Part shown: positions 1-6,290 of the stretch, piece by piece
How the letters are laid out: each line of letters opens with the position of its first letter
Position numbering within the stretch: position 1 is the stretch's first letter
NCBI GenBank assembly: GCA_018985235.1
Contig: JADGIG010000103.1
Coordinates: 1 to 19,294, forward strand
Source: Sanchytrium tribonematis
Lineage: Eukaryota; Sanchytriomycota; Sanchytriomycetes; Sanchytriales; Sanchytriaceae
Direction of reading: 5' to 3'
DNA: 19,294 bases
The notes under the pieces: generated by a model
Database searches by the model: none
The model's input: only the letters and a program-made list of their open reading frames with translations
Told to the model about the DNA's origin: nothing
Position numbers and translations under genes: made by a program

Positions 1-168
1 TAAAGCCAAGCGATGAACTAGTGAAGGACAGAGTGGTTATTCTTGGTGTTTTAGGAGACGACTACAATTTTATTCATAATATACCCAATGCCATATTAGC
101 ATCGCAAAGGGGCCATCCATTTTGGCTATTTTTGCTCAATAGAATTACCATGCTCGTTCATCAAAATG
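1..168 (+). repeat. Inverted-repeat arm (GT32 paralogue identity tract), left copy
   Basis: Bases 1-168 are identical, with no mismatch, to the reverse complement of 2384-2551. Identity then falls abruptly: I count about 40 differences in the next 119 aligned bases. The tract may continue left of the window. It is coding in both copies. Confidence 0.9.
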
Positions 169-427
169 ATAAAGTCGAGGCGATGACTGGGCCTATCATA
201 CTAAGAGATTCATACAGGTTGTTTTTGAAATATGAAGACTATAAGGATGACTTTTATGTAGCTAAGCCGGGTATTTTGTACGGAGTCGTAATATTTTCCT
301 TATTTAGGATTGGCACCGAGCACCTCCTGAGTGTGTAGCTGCTTTTGGACAGCATTTGGATTCTAACAAATGCAAAAAATTATTTCCGGATGCATTCATG
401 GTAACATATTGGACTCATTCCTGGTAA
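1..427 (+). CDS. GT32 (Och1-like, DXD-type) glycosyltransferase, 3' part, with one 20 nt intron
   Basis: The gene is cut by the left window edge. The reading frame is open from base 3 and the CDS is join(<1..287,308..427), ending at TAA 425-427. It encodes the C-terminal part of a type II Golgi glycosyltransferase closely related to the complete copy on the minus strand at 2145-3242. The stretch after the DXD motif (KPSDELVKDRVVILGVL) is shared exactly. Without splicing the frame stops at about 338. Removing GTAATATTTTCCTTATTTAG restores the tail DWH...FPDAFMVTYWTHSW, which aligns residue for residue with the paralogue (40 codons in each). Family knowledge: GT32 enzymes transfer sugars from nucleotide donors in the Golgi; donor and acceptor cannot be told. 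The DXD motif itself lies left of the window. An AATAAA lies at 458-463. Confidence 0.85.
288..307 (+). other. 20 nt spliceosomal intron in GT32 gene (phase 0)
   Basis: GTAATATTTTCCTTATTTAG lies between GTC (Val) and GAT (Asp). The paralogue at 2145-3242 reads GTG GAT TGG with nothing inserted, so the intron boundaries are fixed by alignment. It has a GTA 5' end and a CTTAT branch-site-like motif (yUnAy) directly before TTAG. The length is not a multiple of three and the unspliced frame soon stops, so it must be removed to give the conserved C-terminus. Confidence 0.9.
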
Positions 428-635
428 AATTACTTTATAAGTTCACCACTAAAGTAGAATAAATTTTGAAACTATGTTTTGGCTACTTTTCACTGTGGCT
501 CGCCTCGGTTGCGATATGATTTTGGCTAGTGCATTATTGTGCTTTGTTTCAATTTTGATTTCTTTAATATTATGCTTTAATATATTTTTTTGAGCGAAAT
601 CAAATTTACTATCAAAATTTATCAACTAATATCAA
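428..635. other. Intergenic spacer between convergent genes
   Basis: These 208 bases lie between the GT32 stop and the stop of the minus-strand gene. The only signal seen is AATAAA at 458-463, a likely poly(A) signal for the left gene. No tRNA-like fold, ORF or repeat was recognised. This spacer is much longer than the other convergent spacers in the window (2-14 bp), so it may hold old gene remnants or an untranslated RNA, but nothing positive supports that. Confidence 0.5.
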
Positions 636-2099
636 CTAATCCAAAAGCCAGAGCACAGGAGGAAGCATTCGATGCATTGCTTTCCAATGTTCATTTAAAG
701 AAAGCATCATGAAGTTTTCAAATAGAGATATGTTTGCGTCGTCAATTATGGGAATAAGTCGATCTAAATTTGGCAAAGAAACATACCTTTGTTTAAGCTC
801 TTTGAATATTTTATGTCGCATCTCGTTACCAAGTGAGTCGTCATCTTCAGCCTGTCGAAAATCGAAATCTTGATGACTTGCGAAACAAAAGCAGTTTTGT
901 AATGATTCGTTAGAATCAATATCTGCATAACACTTAATGTGCGTAAATGTATTTTTGATAGTTTTGACAAACATAAGGAATGGAAAGCTGCTGTCAGATA
1001 CTATCCCAACATAGTTAATCACCAATATCCCATTAATATTCAATTTTTGAGAAATGGTTTGCATCATGCGGACCGAATACAGCTTTCCTGGGACGATACC
1101 ATTAGTAAACACGTCATGAATTATGAAATCAAATTTGCCTTTGTATTTTTCTAGGTACTTGTAGCCATCTTGTATATTAACAGGAATATCAGTAGGAAAT
1201 CTGAAAAATTTAACAGCCGTGTTCACTACATTCTCGTTAATATCGACTACAAGTACATCAGCCTTGTATTCTTTCATGGAATAAGCACTTACGCCTATAC
1301 CAAGACCTATGATCAGTACCTGTACGTTTTCGAAATCTTTTAAATTCTTTTTCGTTAAAATCAAGGCATCAGGTAAATGAAATTCCACAAATGCAGAATC
1401 TCGAAAATCTATATACATGGCACCTATAATGCTATGATAATCCCTTTGCATTCTTATTTGATGTTCCTTATTTTGGATTATTTGCACAAAATATCCATCT
1501 TTCCATGTGCTTGAAAGAATTTCTAAATTTTGAGATTCCAGTTCCTTTTCACAGGCGACATTTATTAACGTTTGTGCGAGAACGTCAAAAATCAACAGAC
1601 TGATGAGCATAAATTTTCGTGCCTGGAAGACAAGTATCAATACAATAGGGTATAGCAAGAATTGACTTGGAAATTGAAATATGAATCGAAACACGTTTAT
1701 ATCAAGTAAAAATAATGGCAAGCTTGCTAAATCAAAAAGAGAATTTTCCGAAAATGTACATTGGAGACTTAAAGCGACCAATGTAATTTGCATCATTCCT
1801 AATGAAAATGCACTAATATCTGAATTGATTGTCATGCCAACAAAGCTTGCTACTTTGACCAAAATGATAGTCAAAGAATATAGGATTATTTTTAAAGATT
1901 TAAGATCATTTTTCTTTTTTCCAAATGCGTAACTTAAAATAAATAAAATTGACCAAAAAAACCAGGGTTGTATTTTAAAAGATAAACCAAATAGTTTATA
2001 AATAATAATTTGGGTAAATAAAACTGGATTGGAAAGCACCGCACCAAGAACCGGCTGTAAAAATTTTTGGAGAACCAAGAAATATAAAAAATCAAACAT
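636..2099 (-). CDS. Membrane-anchored spermidine-synthase-like methyltransferase-fold protein
   Basis: A 487-residue protein starting at ATG 2099-2097 and ending at TAG. Residues about 1-185 are very hydrophobic, with roughly five or six membrane segments. Residues about 200-440 resemble the spermidine/spermine synthase fold: MQRDYHSIIGAMY (about 217-229) matches the family pattern D-h-S-l-l-G-g, GLGIG (265-269) is the nucleotide/SAM loop, VVDIN (284-288) carries the acidic binding residue, then DGYKYL and HDVF (328-331). Fungi are known to have such membrane plus spermidine-synthase-like proteins of unclear substrate, so polyamine synthesis should not be assumed. The upstream minus-strand neighbour (GT32) ends only 45 bp before this ATG, so the promoter must be tiny or overlap it. 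Confidence 0.75.
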   Translation of the reverse strand: MFDFLYFLVLQKFLQPVLGAVLSNPVLFTQIIIYKLFGLSFKIQPWFFWSILFILSYAFGKKKNDLKSLKIILYSLTIILVKVASFVGMTINSDISAFSLGMMQITLVALSLQCTFSENSLFDLASLPLFLLDINVFRFIFQFPSQFLLYPIVLILVFQARKFMLISLLIFDVLAQTLINVACEKELESQNLEILSSTWKDGYFVQIIQNKEHQIRMQRDYHSIIGAMYIDFRDSAFVEFHLPDALILTKKNLKDFENVQVLIIGLGIGVSAYSMKEYKADVLVVDINENVVNTAVKFFRFPTDIPVNIQDGYKYLEKYKGKFDFIIHDVFTNGIVPGKLYSVRMMQTISQKLNINGILVINYVGIVSDSSFPFLMFVKTIKNTFTHIKCYADIDSNESLQNCFCFASHQDFDFRQAEDDDSLGNEMRHKIFKELKQRYVSLPNLDRLIPIIDDANISLFENFMMLSLNEHWKAMHRMLPPVLWLLD

Positions 2100-2144
2100 G
2101 GAGGATGATTATTATTTATTGGATGAAATGCCAATTTAAAATTT

Positions 2145-3242
2145 TTACCAAGAATGAGTCCAATAGGTGATCATAAATGCGTCGGGAAACAATTTTTTGC
2201 AGGCAATCGTATCTAAATGTTGTCCGAATGCGGCAACGCAGTTTGCAGGCGGGTTGTGCCAATCCACTCCATACAAAAGCGAGGACGATGCCACATAAAA
2301 ATCTTTCTTGTATTTCTCATATTTCAAAAATAGCAGATATGAGTCTCTTAAAATAATGGGACCCGTCATTTCTTCAGTTCCACCATTTTGATGAACGAGC
2401 ATGGTAATTCTATTGAGCAAAAATAGCCAAAATGGATGGCCCCTTTGCGATGCTAATATGGCATTGGGTATATTATGAATAAAATTGTAGTCGTCTCCTA
2501 AAACACCAAGAATAACCACTCTGTCCTTCACTAGTTCATCGCTTGGCTTTAGGCATTCTACATCCAGGTCGGCATAAATACCACCAAAGTGATGCAGATA
2601 GACATATCTAACAAAATCAGCTCTCATAATTCCGCTGTTTAGTCGATCATAAGTGTAAAGTAGCCAAGGATACTCAGATGCTATGAGCTGTCTGTTGTCT
2701 TTGTCGGTCCACAATAAATGGTCCCAGTGCTTGTGAAAATTCATGCAGCTTTTTTCCCATTCCAAATATCTATCAGGTACATCCACATTTTTCCATGATT
2801 GATGAAAGATTGGTGGAATAGAGTCAGCCGGATAGTTCATCAATTTTTCATGAGTCAGGTCTGATTTTTCCCAGGTATATGTGCCTATCTCTGGCGGCTT
2901 GAACTCGTCCACTTCCAACCGCCAGCCAGAATCCCACTCGCATTTATTATTTTTACAATTCCCAGCCTTGGCACGACACTCTTCGATGTGACACTTTTGC
3001 TCCGGTTCCTTCTCCTTCGATGCTTCTGGGCATTCTGTCTTGACAACTATTTTCGTCGTTGTCACTGTTACTCTTGCTTCTTTGTGTGCTCCTTCCTTGG
3101 CTGCTCCTGTTCCGTTGCAGTGTGTTTGAACAAAACTTCTTTCAGACTTGTTAATGCTAATATTTTCAGAGGCATATTGGTTCAAAATGATCAATATCCA
3201 GACCAAGGTGATCCCAAAAAGAAGCGAGATATGTTTCTTCAT
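2145..3242 (-). CDS. GT32 (Och1-like, DXD-type) glycosyltransferase, complete, intronless
   Basis: A 365-residue protein. The frame runs further upstream, but the first ATG is 3242-3240 (MKKHISLLFGITLVW). Residues about 4-22 form a signal anchor, so this is a type II Golgi protein. A stem of about 90 residues follows, Thr/Lys/Glu-rich with six cysteines (about 42, 71, 84, 89, 96, 101), which is unusual for the family. The catalytic part begins near IPPIFHQSWK and has the GT32 core SGIMRADFVRY, then HHFGGIYADLDVEC, with the DXD metal/nucleotide-sugar motif at about 225-227. Family knowledge: mannosyl- or related transfer in the Golgi; exact sugar unknown. Compared with the left copy it lacks the 20 nt intron. 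AATAAA on this strand lies at 2120-2115, 24 nt past the stop. Confidence 0.85.
   Translation of the reverse strand: MKKHISLLFGITLVWILIILNQYASENISINKSERSFVQTHCNGTGAAKEGAHKEARVTVTTTKIVVKTECPEASKEKEPEQKCHIEECRAKAGNCKNNKCEWDSGWRLEVDEFKPPEIGTYTWEKSDLTHEKLMNYPADSIPPIFHQSWKNVDVPDRYLEWEKSCMNFHKHWDHLLWTDKDNRQLIASEYPWLLYTYDRLNSGIMRADFVRYVYLHHFGGIYADLDVECLKPSDELVKDRVVILGVLGDDYNFIHNIPNAILASQRGHPFWLFLLNRITMLVHQNGGTEEMTGPIILRDSYLLFLKYEKYKKDFYVASSSLLYGVDWHNPPANCVAAFGQHLDTIACKKLFPDAFMITYWTHSW
2384..2551 (-). repeat. Inverted-repeat arm (GT32 paralogue identity tract), right copy
   Basis: This is the partner of 1-168 in opposite orientation. It lies inside the complete GT32 gene, just after the DXD motif. 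The two arms flank the spermidine-synthase-like gene and the 3' ends of both GT32 genes. Confidence 0.9.
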
Positions 3243-3271
3243 AGTTTCACTAGCCACTTTTGACCTCAATC

Positions 3272-3279
3272 TTTATATA
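3272..3279 (-). promoter_or_regulatory. TATA-like box upstream of GT32
   Basis: On the minus strand TATATAAA lies about 30 bp upstream of the chosen ATG (3242). Its position fits a TATA element with a very short 5' leader. In AT-rich DNA such a match can arise by chance. Confidence 0.3.
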
Positions 3280-3362
3280 ATTGTTTATTTTGATCCCAAT
3301 GTTTGATTAAGCATATTTGACATTGATAAAGAACATCTTCTTTTAATTCGTTGTACGTTATG

Positions 3363-4337
3363 TTATGCTCCAATAAAACTGTCATCATAAACGCTGTTTT
3401 CCACAAAAATTATGCTTGAGTCAGAAAACAACAGAGAGTCATTTCTTTTACCCATTTGCAGCTTTTTAGAATCAAATCTCTCCCCTAGTGGTGCGGAGGC
3501 CGCTTTCTCATTTGCAAATCCCTGAGATTGGGATGAAATATGTAAATCCATGTTGAGGTTCAAGTCGGAATTATTAGACGTTTCCTCTTCAGCACATAGA
3601 TTGTTTTGGAACAAATCTAAATTTTCTTCAACACAATTAGCATCAGGTTTGTTTACACCACTCTCTGTCACAATTGAACCGGAAGATATTCCGCTGCTAG
3701 AGCTCAAAAATTCGACGTTTTTAACTTCTGTTGATACTAATGAAACTTCCTTTTTCAATTTAAGCTCATATACGATATCATCTATAATTTGGCCTATTTT
3801 TCTTGTTTTTTCCTCTGTTCCAAAACATTTTATATTTGTGCCGCTTGAATTACACTTTTGCATAATTGGTTTGTCATCTATGTCCATGGCTAAATTCTTT
3901 AAAATCTTTGAGGATTCAACTTTTTGCGGTAACTTGCGTTGTGTAACTTTTAAGTTGTATTTCTTCGAAATGTATCGTTTGATATCTTCGTCGGTTGCAC
4001 TTTCATTTTCCAGTTCAAATCCATCAGCAGTTAACAGTATCATGCCATTTGTGCACACTTGATTTCTTATTCGGATCTTTGAATTCAAGGCTTTCCATGT
4101 AATATTTCCTGATAAGTCAACTGCATCGATTAATTTTGAATTCTCACATTTAATTTTAAGTTTGAAAGTTGTTGTTTTAAGATTTGTCAAATTTTCTTCT
4201 GCGAACAGTTTCTTCTGCTCGAATTCACTGTTTTTGATGTCATGAAGATCCACAATTTCCCCAGAAATACTGATCATCCACTGTTTCGAAAAATTCAACA
4301 ATTTCAAAACAGTTTTATATCCAATTCCAACAACCAT
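3363..4337 (-). CDS. Possible SANTA-domain protein (KNL2/Mis18BP1-like), otherwise unknown
   Basis: A 324-residue protein with ATG at 4337-4335. I do not firmly recognise it. Residues about 14-112 resemble a SANTA domain: LLNFSKQWMISISGEIVDL at the start (Trp20), then ITWKALNSKIRIRNQV (Trp81, Arg89, Arg91) and TNGMILLTADGFELEN at the end, matching the family plan of W...G...W-x-S-x-I-x-x-R...T-x-x-G-x-x-Y-x-L. After it comes a Lys-rich stretch, then a long Ser/Asn/Glu-rich low-complexity tail likely to be disordered. SANTA proteins such as KNL2/M18BP1 help load centromeric histone H3, so a kinetochore role is possible but is inference. It is divergent from NSA1 with 58 bp between the two ATGs. 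A 170-codon ORF on the opposite strand is a shadow. Confidence 0.45.
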   Translation of the reverse strand: MVVGIGYKTVLKLLNFSKQWMISISGEIVDLHDIKNSEFEQKKLFAEENLTNLKTTTFKLKIKCENSKLIDAVDLSGNITWKALNSKIRIRNQVCTNGMILLTADGFELENESATDEDIKRYISKKYNLKVTQRKLPQKVESSKILKNLAMDIDDKPIMQKCNSSGTNIKCFGTEEKTRKIGQIIDDIVYELKLKKEVSLVSTEVKNVEFLSSSSGISSGSIVTESGVNKPDANCVEENLDLFQNNLCAEEETSNNSDLNLNMDLHISSQSQGFANEKAASAPLGERFDSKKLQMGKRNDSLLFSDSSIIFVENSVYDDSFIGA

Positions 4338-4395
4338 AATACGTTATTTATGTTTAATCACAGAAATGATCAGGTAAATTTGTCCCTCCCCAAAC
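4338..4395. promoter_or_regulatory. 58 bp shared divergent promoter region
   Basis: All sequence between the divergent ATGs of the SANTA-like gene and NSA1. Both promoters and 5' leaders must fit here or reach into the neighbouring coding sequence. It holds an AT-rich stretch (TTATTTATGTTTAA) and a pyrimidine-rich stretch (TTTGTCCCTCCCC) just before the NSA1 ATG. No defined factor site was recognised. Confidence 0.45.
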
Positions 4396-5283
4396 ATGAT
4401 TTTTGCAGGAGACAATGCGGGATATTTGTATCTCGATTTCAAAAGACTTACAAATTGTCAGCCGTCTAGCAAATGTATTAAAATTGTCATACAAGATGAC
4501 ATGGTTGTATTTAAGGAAAATTCTGTTGAAATTTGGGATAATGGGATCTGTTCCAAATCTTGCACTATGGATGAATTATTAATTTTTGGAGACGTACTCG
4601 AAAAACATATTATCTGCTTTTTTTCAAGCAGAATTCTCATTTTAAATTATAATTTAAAATCTATACAAGAAATTTTGTTCGATCTGAAGTCGTTTTTAAA
4701 TTTTGACAATGGTTTTTTGTACACTGGGCGTGAGAACATGTCTATACACAAAATCACTTTAAAAGAAAGTTTTTGTACTATCGAGCCATATTTTAAGACC
4801 AAGTTGAAGAAAAATAATGCAAGTGGAGTAGACAAGATGATAATTAGGGATGCTTTGCAGTTTCAGAAGAATCAATTTGTAGCAATTTCCGCCAATCGTC
4901 TATATTTTTATGACTCAATTTTTGGTTCAAGACCGAAAAAGGTGGAAGTATTCGATGTGGGTCTGGTTAAATTAAAAAAATTGGCGGGAGATGATATATT
5001 ACTAATTGGTAATGACGGAAGCATTCTGAAATATAACATTACCAATCGCTTAATTGTTGGCAAATTTAAAGACACGGAAAGTCACTCAACGCCCTTATCG
5101 TTTTCTTCGGATAATGATCATTTATATATTGGTTACACTGATCGATATGTTAGAGTTTTCGAATTGAAAAACTGTAAATTACTACAAAAAATATATTTAA
5201 AACAGAAAATTAGCGCACTTTTTGTGACAAAAGACAGCGGCGAAGAAAGCGAAGATGATATTTGGGAAGAACTTCAGAAATAA
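4396..5283 (+). CDS. NSA1: Ribosome biogenesis WD40 protein NSA1/WDR74
   Basis: A 295-residue protein, close to but shorter than yeast Nsa1 and human WDR74. It opens with FAGDNAGYLYL, matching the family's initial blade (V-G-x-x-x-G-x-L). The later region is the more diagnostic: RLYFYDSIFGSRPKKVEVF (the Y-D-x-R...RP segment), GNDGSILKYN, then VGKFKD, LYIGYTDRYVRVFEL and KLLQKIYLKQKISALFV. The tail EESEDDIWEELQK is the acidic end typical of WDR74. Family knowledge: Nsa1 joins nucleolar/nucleoplasmic pre-60S particles, from which the AAA ATPase Rix7 (NVL) releases it. The stop TAA is fused to an AATAAA poly(A) signal, and the gene converges on SEH1 with 7 bp between stops. Alternative: another WD40 protein. 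Confidence 0.75.
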   Translation: MIFAGDNAGYLYLDFKRLTNCQPSSKCIKIVIQDDMVVFKENSVEIWDNGICSKSCTMDELLIFGDVLEKHIICFFSSRILILNYNLKSIQEILFDLKSFLNFDNGFLYTGRENMSIHKITLKESFCTIEPYFKTKLKKNNASGVDKMIIRDALQFQKNQFVAISANRLYFYDSIFGSRPKKVEVFDVGLVKLKKLAGDDILLIGNDGSILKYNITNRLIVGKFKDTESHSTPLSFSSDNDHLYIGYTDRYVRVFELKNCKLLQKIYLKQKISALFVTKDSGEESEDDIWEELQK

Positions 5284-5295
5284 TAAAGCTTTATT
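5282..5295. terminator. Palindromic bidirectional poly(A) signal overlapping two stop codons
   Basis: AATAAAGCTTTATT is a perfect 14 bp palindrome, so AATAAA is read on both strands (5282-5287 plus; 5295-5290 minus). It overlaps the NSA1 stop TAA (5281-5283) and the SEH1 stop TAA (5293-5291). It is the likely 3' end signal of both convergent genes. Cleavage normally falls some 10-30 nt downstream, which would place each mRNA end inside the other gene's coding sequence. Confidence 0.75.
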
Positions 5296-6133
5296 CTCTA
5301 AAAGTAATCTTTTGAACAGTATGCCAATTTCCATCGCCTGACTTCTGCCATTTGGTTAGTTCTGTCTCTCCAGTTGAAATAAGTTCTGTACCAGTTATAT
5401 TCCATTGTAGCTTCGTAATTTTCTCCTTTAACATTTCTACAGCTATATCCTCTACCTGATGGTCTTGTTGTACTTTATAAATATAAAGCCTTCCCTCTTC
5501 AGAGCCAACTGCTACCAGATCGAAACTGCGGCCCATGTTAGGAGCAAATGCGCAAGAAATAGGTTTATCTGACAAGTTTAAATCGGCTATTTTTGTCATG
5601 GAATTGTTAAGGCTGCCATAAATCTGTACACAATTTGGAAATATTAAAACCAATCGATCGTCATCGGGGCTATAGCTCATTTTTACGAATTCCACAGATG
5701 TTTTACTAAATGAAACCTCATCAATATTTGTCCATTCAGTTAGAGATATAAGTTCACTAGGTATGTATAGTCTCAAAAATCCATCGCGACTAGCAGTGGC
5801 CAATTTAAGGCCTACATTTTGTGGAGCAAACTGTACAGAATCAACAATTTCTCGAGAGTCGGTGATCTTGCATCTTTCAACAAAAGGAGTTCGCTGATTT
5901 GGAACCTCTTCCCAAATAATAACCTCAGACGAACACGTTGCAAGCAAGGAACCGAAATAAGGATGAGATAAAGTACAATGGTAAACAGGAGCAATATGAG
6001 CTTTCCACTGAGTAGTCATTTGCCAATCATTCCCATCATGATCATAAATTATAAGCTTATGATCGGCAGTTCCGCATATGAGGCGTTTGCCATAAAAATC
6101 AAATTCACTGCAGAGCACCGATTCAGACACCAT
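5291..6133 (-). CDS. SEH1: Nucleoporin / SEA-GATOR2 WD40 protein SEH1
   Basis: A 280-residue six-bladed WD40 protein; first ATG of the frame at 6133-6131 (MVSESVLCSEFDFYGKR). The N-terminus lines up with Seh1 (D-F-Y/H-G-R/K-R...T-x-S-x-D). Seh1 hallmarks are QFAPQNVGLKLATASRDGFL and RLYIPSELISLTEW, then ISCAFAPNMGRSFDLVAVGS and GRLYIYK, features that separate it from Sec13. Yeast Seh1 is about 350 residues, so this copy is compact. Family knowledge: Seh1 sits in the Nup84/Y complex of the nuclear pore, donating a blade to Nup85, and also in the vacuolar SEA/GATOR2 complex that governs TORC1. It is divergent from the GH5 gene (157 bp) and convergent with NSA1. The frame stays open 13 codons upstream without an ATG, so an extra 5' exon cannot be excluded. 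Confidence 0.85.
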   Translation of the reverse strand: MVSESVLCSEFDFYGKRLICGTADHKLIIYDHDGNDWQMTTQWKAHIAPVYHCTLSHPYFGSLLATCSSEVIIWEEVPNQRTPFVERCKITDSREIVDSVQFAPQNVGLKLATASRDGFLRLYIPSELISLTEWTNIDEVSFSKTSVEFVKMSYSPDDDRLVLIFPNCVQIYGSLNNSMTKIADLNLSDKPISCAFAPNMGRSFDLVAVGSEEGRLYIYKVQQDHQVEDIAVEMLKEKITKLQWNITGTELISTGETELTKWQKSGDGNWHTVQKITFRE

Positions 6134-6290
6134 GGTATTTGTTACAAAGGAGTTGGTAAAACTGTATTGCAAATATTATTATTAGAATCAAATTCATTTC
6201 ATTTACTAACTATTTCATCTTAAAGATAAGAATCCTAAACAAAAATATATATGACATAGACTCTAGGGTGAAACATATATTAAGACAAAA
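6134..6290. promoter_or_regulatory. Divergent promoter region SEH1 / glucosylceramidase
   Basis: 157 bp of AT-rich DNA between two divergent ATGs. It includes a TATA-like AAATATATATG near 6243-6253, about 40 bp before the plus-strand ATG, followed by a mini-ORF ATG ACA TAG. No known operator was recognised. Confidence 0.4.

Noticed and set aside
428-635. The spacer was checked for a tRNA or other small RNA gene.
   Set aside because: No cloverleaf, A/B box pair or recognised RNA motif could be seen by eye.
939-1932. Plus-strand ORFs of 71 and 83 codons.
   Set aside because: Both are antisense to the spermidine-synthase-like gene and have no independent features.
3550-4062. A 170-codon plus-strand ORF.
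   Set aside because: It lies wholly antisense to the SANTA-like gene. Its Ser/Leu/Phe-rich content is what the reverse complement of that gene's Ser/Lys/Glu/Asn tail would give.
4370-4411. An intron-like stretch (CAG, GTAAAT...TTTGCAG) covering the NSA1 start, suggesting an upstream exon.
   Set aside because: No upstream exon frame joins in phase without a stop, and the protein from ATG 4396 already begins at the expected first WD40 strand.
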